Source of the DNA: Meishania sp964351985
GTDB lineage: Bacteria > Bacteroidota > Bacteroidia > Flavobacteriales > Flavobacteriaceae
Assembly: GCA_964351985.1 (NCBI GenBank)
Contig: CAYGPR010000002.1
Location: 124,001-188,000 of the forward strand
Length of the DNA: 64,000 bases
Reading direction: 5' to 3'
Within the stretch, counting starts at the first letter, position 1, and every line of letters begins with the position of its first letter. This document shows positions 25,765 through 33,120 of this stretch, in pieces. A program made the translations under genes and the position numbers. A model generated the notes under the pieces. It searched no databases. It was not told the DNA's origin and saw only the letters and a program-made list of their open reading frames with translations.

Positions 25765-26748
25765 TCAACCAGATGACATTGACTTTTCAATGGTCATCCG
25801 TGTGGTATCATAGCACTTTTTTAACAACGTCTCCGCATCCATGGTTTCCCAATATCCCTTATTGAAAAGTTCTACGGATAACCCGCCCCGAAATCCTGCG
25901 GCATATAATTTTGGTAGGACTTCATCAAAAGGACAAACCCCTTCGCCCGGTAGCACCCTATCGGCATCGGTCAATAATTCGGCAGCTGGATTCCCCGGAT
26001 AATCGTTCATATGAATAACGGGAAATCGCCCCGCGTTCAAGGTGTCTATGGTCTCCCACGAATTTCCGCCGCGATGCACATGATAAAAGTCGAGCAACAT
26101 GGCCGCTTTCGGATGTTCGCTTCCAATAACTATTTGGGCACAATCAGAAACCTTATGTAGGGCCCCCATGCCCCAAAGTTCGATAAGGGGTACTACACCG
26201 ACATCATCTCCAACCTCCAACACGGCCCTGTAGCGTTGGGCATACTCTTCAAATTTAGACGGGTCGATTTTATCGATTCCCTGAACCGGAGCTGCAAAAT
26301 AGGTGCCTCCCAATTCGGCAATCATCTCCATTTCGGAACGCATCAGGTCGAGTGCCTCTTTTCTTTCTGTTGTATTATCGCTGCACCATTTGGAGAAAGC
26401 AATTATATTTTCAAGTACGAGGTTATACGACTGTAGTTTTTCTTTTAAGGACGCTAAGCTCCCTCCGGAATCAACATAGGTCGTGATATCGCGCATCCAA
26501 AGTTCGATTCCATTGAATCCCGCTTTTCCCACCAAATCGATTTGTTGGTCAACGGGCAATTTATAGGCCATCAAAGTCGAGGTGTTAAGGCTGATGCGAA
26601 AAGGAAGGTTCGTTTTTAAACTTTTGTTGACACTTTGAAGTGAGGGCTTACTATTCGTATCGAAACCTAGGCCAAGCATTCCTGCTACGGATACTTTCAA
26701 CCCCGTCGATATGGCGCTTCGTCTTGAAATTTTGTTTTTCATTGTCAT
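25765..26748 (-). CDS. Tat-exported TIM-barrel sugar epimerase/isomerase-like protein
   Basis: The 327-residue protein has a twin-arginine signal ('KISRRSAISTGLKVSVAGMLGLG'). The xylose-isomerase-like TIM barrel shows 'DLVGKAGFNGIELWMRD', the metal-ligand strands 'GVVPLIELWGMGALHKV', 'AAMLLDFYHVHRGGNSWE', 'FPVIHMNDYPGNP' and 'GFRGGLSVELFNKGYW', giving the usual Glu/Asp/His/Glu set. Exported relatives in keto-sugar pathways act as epimerases or lyases on 3-keto sugars. It lies between the two GMC dehydrogenase subunit genes, so acting on the GMC product is a reasonable inference. Confidence 0.88.
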   Translation of the reverse strand: MTMKNKISRRSAISTGLKVSVAGMLGLGFDTNSKPSLQSVNKSLKTNLPFRISLNTSTLMAYKLPVDQQIDLVGKAGFNGIELWMRDITTYVDSGGSLASLKEKLQSYNLVLENIIAFSKWCSDNTTERKEALDLMRSEMEMIAELGGTYFAAPVQGIDKIDPSKFEEYAQRYRAVLEVGDDVGVVPLIELWGMGALHKVSDCAQIVIGSEHPKAAMLLDFYHVHRGGNSWETIDTLNAGRFPVIHMNDYPGNPAAELLTDADRVLPGEGVCPFDEVLPKLYAAGFRGGLSVELFNKGYWETMDAETLLKKCYDTTRMTIEKSMSSG

Positions 26749-26767
26749 TTAATTTCCTCCAAAAAGT

Positions 26768-26799
26768 CATCCCCTAACCCCTCCAGGGGGAGGGGGATG
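26768..26799. repeat. G+C-rich intergenic hairpin
   Basis: CATCCCC and GGGGATG form the outer stem, and CCCCTCC/GGGGG runs the inner stem. It belongs to the same purine/pyrimidine stem-loop type as the repeats at 9823 and 61620. Confidence 0.45.
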
Positions 26800-26875
26800 G
26801 CTTTTCGATATTTTTGCCCATATAGCTCAATTGGCTTTTTGATGCTTTATTCGTACTTTAATTCAGATGTTTTTT

Positions 26876-27006
26876 GAGGGTGTCCAAAAAGTTCATTCAG
26901 CGTTGTTGTCAGGTTGAGCCTGTCGAAACCGATTATTGGTTATCAATAAGTTAAAATATTTCGACAGGCTCAATATGACATTTGAGCATACTTTTTAGAC
27001 ACCCTC
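26876..27006. repeat. 131-bp MITE-like element with 17-bp terminal inverted repeats
   Basis: The left end GAGGGTGTCCAAAAAGT (26876-26892) is the reverse complement of the right end ACTTTTTAGACACCCTC (26990-27006) except at one base. A second inner palindrome pairs GTTGAGCCTGTCGAAA (about 26913-26928) with TTTCGACAGGCTCAA (about 26959-26973). There is no open reading frame. It lies 3 bp past the stop codon of the GMC gene inside the leftward operon, so the transcript should fold into a long hairpin here. Confidence 0.7.
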
Positions 27007-27009
27007 GAC

Positions 27010-28707
27010 TCACAAATTCATTTTTTTCAATTCATTGACTGCAAAATCCGCTGCTCGCGCCGTCAATGCCATATAGGTCAAAGACGGATTCTGACAAGCG
27101 CTCGAGGTCATACTGGCTCCATCGGTCACGAAAACGTTTTCAGCGCCCCAGACCTGATTGTTCTTATTCAGGACGGATGTCTTCGGGTCACGCCCCATTC
27201 TGGCGGTGCCCATTTCGTGAATGTTCAAACCGATATTGCGCATTTCCTTTTTATCCTTGATATTCTTGAACTTCATTTTGTCCAACATTTCCATTGCCGT
27301 ATTGATCATGTCTTTCGTCATAGCGGTTTCGTTTTCTTTGTATTCCGCGTCGATTTCCAAAAGTGGAACGCCCCATTCATCGGTCTTGTCCTTGCTCAAG
27401 CTTACCTGATTTTCGTAATACGGAAGGCATTCACCCATACCGCTGAAACCGAATTTCCAGGGGCCTAATTGGGTCAAATCTGTTTTCAAGGCTTCCCCGA
27501 TGGCAGTTTCGCCAACATCACTGAACGGAGCCCGTGATCCTCCACAGGCATAGGCGTAACCCCGTTTGAAATCTTTTTGTTGGTCATTTCCGAAATTTCT
27601 AAAACGTGCCAAATAGGTTCCAGTGGGTCGTCTTCCTGAATAGTATTTATCGGCAAAACCTTCGTATTCGCCTTCCACTTTGCAGTTGTAGTTATGGTCC
27701 ATGAGATTGTGGCCGAGTTCACCGGAGTCGTTGCCCAATCCGTTTGGAAACCGGTCGGATTTGGAGTTCAGCAAAAGCAAAGTCGAATTCAAGGTCGCGG
27801 CATTGACAAAAACAATCTTGGCGAAATAATCACGGGATTCCTTGGTGTTCGCATCGATGACCCGGACTCCCGTTGCCTTACCGGCCTTGTCGTCATAAAT
27901 AATTGACTGTGCTACAGAAAAGGGGCGGATTGTAAGATTGCCAGTTTTTTCCGCGGCCGGAAGTGTGGACGAATTACTGCTGAAATAGCCGCCAAACGGA
28001 CACCCTCGACTACATAGACTACGATATTGACATGGGCCACGACCGTTGTGTCTTGTGGTTAAATTTGCCGTACGCGAAATGACCAAATGCCTGTCATCAT
28101 AATGTTTTGTGAGGGTTTCTTTGACATGTTTTTCCAAACAGTTCATTTCCATAGGAGGAAGGAATTCCCCATCCGGGATCTGTGAAAGTCCGTCTTTGTT
28201 GCCACTGATTCCCGCAAATTTCTCTACATAGCTATACCAAGGTGCAATGTCTTTGTACCGAATCGGCCAATCGACTGCAATACCTTCTTTGGCATTGGCC
28301 TCAAAATCGAGGTCGCTCCAACGTTGTGTCCATCGTGCCCAGAGCAACGATTTTCCACCGACCTGATAGCCACGGATCCAATCGAAAGGCTTTTTTTGTT
28401 CGTAGGGGTGTTCGTTGTCCTTCACAAAAAAATGTTCGGTCGCTTCGTTAAAGGCGTAACAACGGCTGATAACCGGATTTTCATCTTTAATTTTCTGGGG
28501 AATGGCTCCACGATGCTTGAATTCCCAAGGATGCATGGTCGCAGTCGTATAGTCTTTGATATGTTCAACCATTCTGCCACGCTCGAGAACCAATGTTTTT
28601 AAGCCTTTCTCGCAGAGTTCCTTGGCGGCCCAGCCTCCACTAATTCCCGAGCCGATAACAATAGCGTCATAGGTGTTTTCGGCAGCTCCTTTTCCGTTGA
28701 TGTACAT
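27010..28707 (-). CDS. GMC-family oxidoreductase (sugar/glucoside dehydrogenase large subunit-like)
   Basis: The 565-residue flavoprotein has the FAD motif 'YDAIVIGSGISGGWAAKEL', the GMC loop 'GYQVGGKSLLWARWTQRW', a cysteine cluster 'CQYRSLCSRGC' (C-x5-C-x3-C, about 227-237) that may hold an iron-sulfur centre, and the catalytic His/Asn region 'NIHEMGTARMGRDP' and 'SACQNPSLTYMALT'. It lacks its own signal peptide. Enzymes of this type with a Tat-exported subunit-3 partner oxidise gluconate or the C3 hydroxyl of glycosides, passing electrons to a cytochrome c. The partner gene lies 1.3 kb downstream. Confidence 0.9.
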   Translation of the reverse strand: MYINGKGAAENTYDAIVIGSGISGGWAAKELCEKGLKTLVLERGRMVEHIKDYTTATMHPWEFKHRGAIPQKIKDENPVISRCYAFNEATEHFFVKDNEHPYEQKKPFDWIRGYQVGGKSLLWARWTQRWSDLDFEANAKEGIAVDWPIRYKDIAPWYSYVEKFAGISGNKDGLSQIPDGEFLPPMEMNCLEKHVKETLTKHYDDRHLVISRTANLTTRHNGRGPCQYRSLCSRGCPFGGYFSSNSSTLPAAEKTGNLTIRPFSVAQSIIYDDKAGKATGVRVIDANTKESRDYFAKIVFVNAATLNSTLLLLNSKSDRFPNGLGNDSGELGHNLMDHNYNCKVEGEYEGFADKYYSGRRPTGTYLARFRNFGNDQQKDFKRGYAYACGGSRAPFSDVGETAIGEALKTDLTQLGPWKFGFSGMGECLPYYENQVSLSKDKTDEWGVPLLEIDAEYKENETAMTKDMINTAMEMLDKMKFKNIKDKKEMRNIGLNIHEMGTARMGRDPKTSVLNKNNQVWGAENVFVTDGASMTSSACQNPSLTYMALTARAADFAVNELKKMNL

Positions 28708-28753
28708 GTATTAGATATTAGATTCGAGACATTAGACTGAATTCTGTAATTGT

Positions 28754-29950
28754 TTAGGCCATACTTACTTTCTGGGAAACCTCCCCCGTTTCTTTATGTT
28801 TAAGAATCAACTTTTTATCCCCGTTCGGTAATATTTCCTCTTTGATTAGATAGTGGTCATCATCGTAGGATTCCCATTTCTTTTGACCGTCCTTGGGTTC
28901 ATCGCCGCGCCAATCCTCCAAAATAACCGGCTCCCAAGTTTTACTTTCGGCGGATTTAAATGCGGCATCCAAAATAGCGTTCACGACGTACCCATCATAA
29001 AAGGTTTCCAACGGATCTCTATTTTCTTCGATGGCCGTGAACATATCGGTAAACATATGTGGGTAACCTAATTCATGGGCTTCATCCCCAACGGGAAACA
29101 ACCAACCCGTGCTCGATTCCGCTTTTTCGGCCACGTAGCCGTCACCTCCTTTTCCGGTTGTGAACATTTCAAATCCTGTGCGTAAAAAACTGTTGATCCA
29201 AATGGTGCCTTCGGTGCCCATGACCTCGTCGCGAAGGTCCATTCCTCCACGGAACGTCCAGCTGACCTCGAATTGACCTATGGCACCATTGGCATATTTT
29301 ACCAATCCGATGGCATGATCTTCAGCATCGATGGGATGCACTTGGGTATCCGCCCAGCACATGACTTCGATGGGTTTTATATTTTTCCCGATAAAATTCC
29401 TGCTAATTTCAACACAATGGCAACCCAAATCGATAATGGCTCCACCACCTGATTTTTCCTTGTCCCAGAACCAATCGCTATGGGGCCCGGGATGCGTCTC
29501 GCGGGACTTTGCCCATAACACTTTCCCGATATCCCCTCGTTTTACACTCTCCATCGATTTTAGGAATTTTGGCGTATAGCAAAGATCTTCCAAGTATCCC
29601 CCGAAGATTCCGGCCTCTTCAACGGCATCCAACATGCGTTTGGCTTCTTCGGCATTTCTTCCCAAGGGTTTGGTACAGATGACATGTTTTTTTGCCTTGG
29701 CACAGGCCAAAACTGCAGGTTCGTGCAAATGGTTGGGTAAGGAAATCAAAACAACATCTACCTCAGGATGTTCTATGGCCTCTTCCATCGAAGTGCTATA
29801 ATGTTCAAGTCCATAATCTTTTGCAAAGCGTTTGGCATTTTCCTCATTTCTGGAGTAGACCATCGTAACACGGTCTACACGTCTTTGTGCGTGAAGCGAT
29901 TCGGCATAGAAACGGGCGATAAAACCCGAGCCGAGCATTGCGATTTTCAT
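28754..29950 (-). CDS. Gfo/Idh/MocA-family oxidoreductase (cytoplasmic)
   Basis: The 398-residue protein starts directly with the dinucleotide fold ('KIAMLGSGFIARFYAESL') and has no signal peptide. The family lysine lies in 'HVICTKPLGRNAEEAKRML' (T-K-P instead of E-K-P), and the substrate domain has 'GGGAIIDLGCHCVEISRNFIG', which holds the catalytic aspartate/histidine pair. It should oxidise or reduce a sugar or cyclitol with NAD(P). It is the second gene of the leftward operon, after a Tat-exported TIM-barrel protein. Confidence 0.9.
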   Translation of the reverse strand: MKIAMLGSGFIARFYAESLHAQRRVDRVTMVYSRNEENAKRFAKDYGLEHYSTSMEEAIEHPEVDVVLISLPNHLHEPAVLACAKAKKHVICTKPLGRNAEEAKRMLDAVEEAGIFGGYLEDLCYTPKFLKSMESVKRGDIGKVLWAKSRETHPGPHSDWFWDKEKSGGGAIIDLGCHCVEISRNFIGKNIKPIEVMCWADTQVHPIDAEDHAIGLVKYANGAIGQFEVSWTFRGGMDLRDEVMGTEGTIWINSFLRTGFEMFTTGKGGDGYVAEKAESSTGWLFPVGDEAHELGYPHMFTDMFTAIEENRDPLETFYDGYVVNAILDAAFKSAESKTWEPVILEDWRGDEPKDGQKKWESYDDDHYLIKEEILPNGDKKLILKHKETGEVSQKVSMA

Positions 29951-29973
29951 GATTTCATTTTTAGTTTATTGTC

Positions 29974-30040
29974 ATTCCCGCCCTACGCCTAGCCTGTCTT
30001 GAGCGAAGTCGAAAGGCTCAGGATAAACTTCGGCGGGAAT
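29974..30040. repeat. intergenic palindromic repeat with 26-bp motif (copy 1)
   Basis: ATTCCCGCC (29974-29982) pairs with GGCGGGAAT (30032-30040) as an outer stem. Inside, 29996-30021 is an exact reverse complement of 32098-32123 (CTGAGCCTTTCGACTTCGCT and six further bases). This GC-rich palindrome family is frequent in intergenic DNA of Bacteroidota. It lies between the Gfo gene and the TIM-barrel gene of the leftward operon. Confidence 0.65.
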
Positions 30041-30093
30041 CTGTTCCTTTCCTTTTAAATCTATTTTCTCTTCTCTATACTCTTTTTTCTTCT

Positions 30094-31032
30094 TTACCAT
30101 CCGAATGTTTCTCTCACAAACTCTCGGCTCATTTTCCAGTCTTCTTTCAATTCGTTTTTTGGCGTAAAGTCATTAGGAAATGCCAATTCGACAGCAGCCT
30201 GTCCGCTGAAATTATTCGCTTTCAGGGCGGCCGCTATGGGTTCGAAATCGGTGTCGCCTTGCCCAACATATTCAGACCAGGTGCCATCTTCGTATTGATC
30301 TCTGATATGAAGGTATACGATTTGCTTTCCGTGGGTATTGATGAATTCAACGGGGTCAATACCCCCACGAATCAACCAGTTCAAGTCTGGGCCCAATTTG
30401 AAATCGGGAATTCTAGCCAGCGTTCCCTTTAAATCGTGCATATCGTTTTCGACTTCATAGGTATGGTTGTGCAGGTTGGCTTCGATGCCATTGTCATTAC
30501 AGATATTCCTTATTTTTTTAAGGATGTCGGCCTGTACATCCAGTTCGGCCTCTGTTTTGAGTCCGTCTTTTTTGCTTCCTACTGAAATACCAAATGTCTT
30601 TCCGCCCACTTGGGCCAAACGGGGAACGACTATTTTAATGTCATTCATAATTTTCTGATGTTGACTTGCATCCCACATACTAAACCCCACTCCGTACGAA
30701 GAACCCGAAACGGGAAGGTTGTGTTTTTTGATAAGTCCGTTTAAACGCTCTACGGAATCATCGTGGCGCAATTGGCCTTCCATGATCTCGACACCTTCGA
30801 TACCCGCGTAGCTCAAATCAGAAAAAACAGTATCTAAAACCGGAGTGCAGTCCCAGTTCGGCGGAAATTTGCTGGCGTAAACCCAGAGATGGGCATTGAC
30901 GGGAATGTCGTTTGCGAGATTGCCACAGGTCGATGATGACATCACCAAGCTTGGTGCAAGTAAAATACTACCAACGCCAAGACTTGATTTTTTTACAAAA
31001 CTTCGGCGATTCAAGGGGTTTGTTGTTTTCAT
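30094..31032 (-). CDS. Tat-exported TIM-barrel sugar epimerase/isomerase-like protein
   Basis: The 312-residue protein has a clear twin-arginine signal ('PLNRRSFVKKSSLGVGSILL'), possibly followed by a lipobox cysteine. The TIM-barrel shows 'DLSYAGIEGVEIMEGQL', 'GIEANLHNHTYEVENDM', 'FKLGPDLNWLIRGGIDP', 'QIVYLHIRDQYEDGTW' and 'GQAAVELAFPNDF'. These are positions where xylose-isomerase-like enzymes place metal ligands. It is the first gene of the ten-gene leftward operon. A role on keto-sugars in the periplasm is inferred from the GMC and Gfo neighbours. Confidence 0.88.
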   Translation of the reverse strand: MKTTNPLNRRSFVKKSSLGVGSILLAPSLVMSSSTCGNLANDIPVNAHLWVYASKFPPNWDCTPVLDTVFSDLSYAGIEGVEIMEGQLRHDDSVERLNGLIKKHNLPVSGSSYGVGFSMWDASQHQKIMNDIKIVVPRLAQVGGKTFGISVGSKKDGLKTEAELDVQADILKKIRNICNDNGIEANLHNHTYEVENDMHDLKGTLARIPDFKLGPDLNWLIRGGIDPVEFINTHGKQIVYLHIRDQYEDGTWSEYVGQGDTDFEPIAAALKANNFSGQAAVELAFPNDFTPKNELKEDWKMSREFVRETFGW

Positions 31033-31095
31033 ATTTGACGAAGATATTGTCTGTTTTCAATGGCTTTTAAGAGGGAATATGAAAGTACGAAAAAG

Positions 31096-31145
31096 TAAAT
31101 ATATAGAAACTAACTTGTACGTACAAGTTAAATTATTTAAGTTTA
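31096..31145. promoter_or_regulatory. shared operator and divergent promoters (GntR-type palindrome)
   Basis: TAACTTGTACGTACAAGTTA (31111-31130) is a perfect 20-bp palindrome. Each half supplies a CTTG that lies exactly 20 bp before a -7-like element: TAAGTTTA (31138-31145) on the plus strand and TATATTTA (31096-31103) on the minus strand. Both differ from TAnnTTTG only at the last base. The palindrome resembles GntR-family operators (inference). One regulator bound here would control both the leftward ten-gene operon and the rightward three-gene unit. Confidence 0.65.
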
Positions 31146-31292
31146 AATGTGTGATACAATGCTTGTGCGTTTGCTGAATTATCTAACTCTTCGGTTTTGA
31201 ATAAGGTGTGATGAATTTTTTAAGGTAGTTTTCATTATTTCTTTTTACATTTCGAGATGGACTCGAATATGATAACTCTTTAATCAACATAC

Positions 31293-32066
31293 ATGAAGTT
31301 TAATTTGACAGGAAAAAATGCAATTGTAACAGGCGGTGGCAGCGGTATTGGGAAAGCGATAGCACTGGCGCTGGCCGGGCAAGGAGCCTTTGTACATATT
31401 TTGGAATTGAAGAAAGAATCGGCAGACCAAACTACTTCAGAAATATTGCAGCATGGTGGCAAGGCTACATCCTACAATTGTAATGTGGCAGATCAACAAC
31501 AAGTAAAGGAAACAATTGCTGAGGTTGTCAAAAATAACACCTTGGACATCCTTGTGAACAATGCGGGTATAGCGCATATCGGCAACGTCGAAAACACTCA
31601 GGAGGCTGATTTTGACGACGTCTTCAATGTAAACGTAAAAGGAATCTACAATTGCATTCATGCCGCTATTCCGTTTATGAAGGCGCGTGGGGGGGTCATA
31701 ATTAACATGGCTTCCGTTGGAGCTTCTGTAGGTCTAATAGACCGCTTCGCTTATTCGGCATCAAAGGGAGCGGTCTTGACGATGACCTATTCGGTCGCCA
31801 AAGACTACGTTGATCATGGCGTTCGGTGCAATAGTATTTCACCGGGAAGGGTACATACCCCTTTTGTAGATGGGTTTATCAAAAAGAATTATCCGGGCAA
31901 AGAAAAAGAAATGTTCGAAAAATTATCGAAAACGCAACCCATAGGAAGAATGGGTACCCCGGAAGAAATCGGAAATTTGGCCTTATATTTATGTTCTGAC
32001 GAAGCATCGTTCATCACTGGTACGGATTTCCCTATCGACGGCGGATTTATTAAACTAAACACATAG
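31293..32066 (+). CDS. SDR-family dehydrogenase (2-keto-3-deoxy-fuconate/rhamnonate dehydrogenase candidate)
   Basis: The 257-residue protein is a classical SDR: 'NAIVTGGGSGIGKAIALAL', 'LDILVNNAGIAHIG', active site 'NMASVGASVG' and 'YSASKGAV', end 'FITGTDFPIDGGFIKLNT'. The next gene is a FAH-family diketo-acid hydrolase and the third an FMN 2-hydroxyacid dehydrogenase. This order matches oxidation of 2-keto-3-deoxy-L-fuconate (or -rhamnonate) at C4, hydrolytic cleavage, then lactate oxidation. The family part is certain; the substrate is inferred from context. Confidence 0.85.
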   Translation: MKFNLTGKNAIVTGGGSGIGKAIALALAGQGAFVHILELKKESADQTTSEILQHGGKATSYNCNVADQQQVKETIAEVVKNNTLDILVNNAGIAHIGNVENTQEADFDDVFNVNVKGIYNCIHAAIPFMKARGGVIINMASVGASVGLIDRFAYSASKGAVLTMTYSVAKDYVDHGVRCNSISPGRVHTPFVDGFIKKNYPGKEKEMFEKLSKTQPIGRMGTPEEIGNLALYLCSDEASFITGTDFPIDGGFIKLNT

Positions 32067-32097
32067 GAAAAATATTATATTCTCGCTGAAAATTGTA

Positions 32098-32123
32098 CTG
32101 AGCCTTTCGACTTCGCTCAAGAC
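32098..32123. repeat. 26-bp repeat (copy 2, inverted relative to 29996-30021)
   Basis: The 26 bp are identical to the reverse complement of 29996-30021. The two inverted copies flank the divergent gene pair 30094-32066. The copy lies in the 101-bp gap between the SDR and the FAH-family gene. Confidence 0.65.
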
Positions 32124-32167
32124 GGACAAAGTTGTAGTGCGGGAATGGAAATTAAACAAAGTTATTT

Positions 32168-33022
32168 ATGAAGTTAATACGATTTGGAAGTGCAGGAAAC
32201 GAAAAACCCGGTCTTCAGTTGGAGGATGGTTCGAGAATCGATGTCTCAGGTTTTGGTGAAGATTATAATGAAAGTTTTTTCGGAACCGATGGGGTAGGTA
32301 GGTTAAGACGTTGGCTCGAAACGAACCAAGGAATTTGCCCAGAAGTTTCTGACGAAGTACGTCTTGGTCCGCCGATGACGCGCCCTTCAAAACTTGTATG
32401 CGTCGGCCTGAATTATGCACAGCACGCTAAAGAAGCAGGTATGAATATACCCAAAGAACCCGTATTATTCTTTAAGGCAACTTCGGCTATCGTGGGCCCG
32501 AACGATGATGTGATTATTCCGAAAGGAAGTGAAAAAACCGATTGGGAAGTTGAATTGGCAATTGTCATCGGCAAAAGAGCTTCCTATGTATCCGAGGCCG
32601 ATGCGTTAGACCATGTAGCCGGCTATGTGCTGCATAACGACTTCAGCGAACGTGCCTTTCAAATCGAGAAAGAAGGCCAATGGTGTAAAGGAAAAGGTTG
32701 CGATACGTTCGCTCCATTAGGACCGTTCATAGCGACTACCGATGAAATTTCCGACCCGAACAATCTCAATTTATGGTTGAAGTTGAACGGTGAAACCGTA
32801 CAGAACAGTTCTACCGATGATTTTATTTTCAACGTTCAAGAAGTCGTCAGTTATATAAGTCAATTCATGACCTTGCTGCCCGGCGATGTGATATCCACGG
32901 GAACTCCCTTTGGGGTCGGTCTGGGATTTGATCCGCCAAAATATCTAAAACCGGGCGATATTGTGGAACTGGGTATCGAAGGACTAGGAAGTTCAAAACA
33001 GACCGCAAAGGCCTATCAATAA
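32168..33022 (+). CDS. fumarylacetoacetate hydrolase-family protein (2,4-diketo-3-deoxy-fuconate hydrolase candidate)
   Basis: The 284-residue protein has the FAH C-terminal domain: 'KLVCVGLNYAQHAKEAGMNIPKEPVLFFKATSAIVGPND', the metal-binding acidic pair in 'KTDWEVELAIVIGKRA', 'GYVLHNDFSERAFQ' and 'LPGDVISTGTPFGVG'. The N-terminal 60 residues are the short domain common to the diketo-hydrolase / ureidoglycolate-lyase-like group. In the non-phosphorylated L-fucose or L-rhamnose pathway such an enzyme cleaves the diketo acid to pyruvate and L-lactate, fitting both neighbours. Confidence 0.88.
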   Translation: MKLIRFGSAGNEKPGLQLEDGSRIDVSGFGEDYNESFFGTDGVGRLRRWLETNQGICPEVSDEVRLGPPMTRPSKLVCVGLNYAQHAKEAGMNIPKEPVLFFKATSAIVGPNDDVIIPKGSEKTDWEVELAIVIGKRASYVSEADALDHVAGYVLHNDFSERAFQIEKEGQWCKGKGCDTFAPLGPFIATTDEISDPNNLNLWLKLNGETVQNSSTDDFIFNVQEVVSYISQFMTLLPGDVISTGTPFGVGLGFDPPKYLKPGDIVELGIEGLGSSKQTAKAYQ

Positions 33023-33076
33023 AGTTATGTCTTCAAAAAGGATCCGCACTATATTTTCTGAAACTCCTTATTAACG

Positions 33077-33084
33077 TTACGTTT
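33077..33084 (+). promoter_or_regulatory. possible internal promoter (-7 element TACGTTTG)
   Basis: TACGTTTG matches TAnnTTTG, with TTTT at 33054-33057 in the -33 position (19-bp spacer). It could give extra transcription of the hydroxyacid dehydrogenase gene. The surrounding spacer also contains short direct repeats of a 'TTTGGAATTTA' kind. Confidence 0.35.
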
Positions 33085-33120
33085 GGAATTTAGAATTTGG
33101 TGCTTGGAATTTAAATATCT

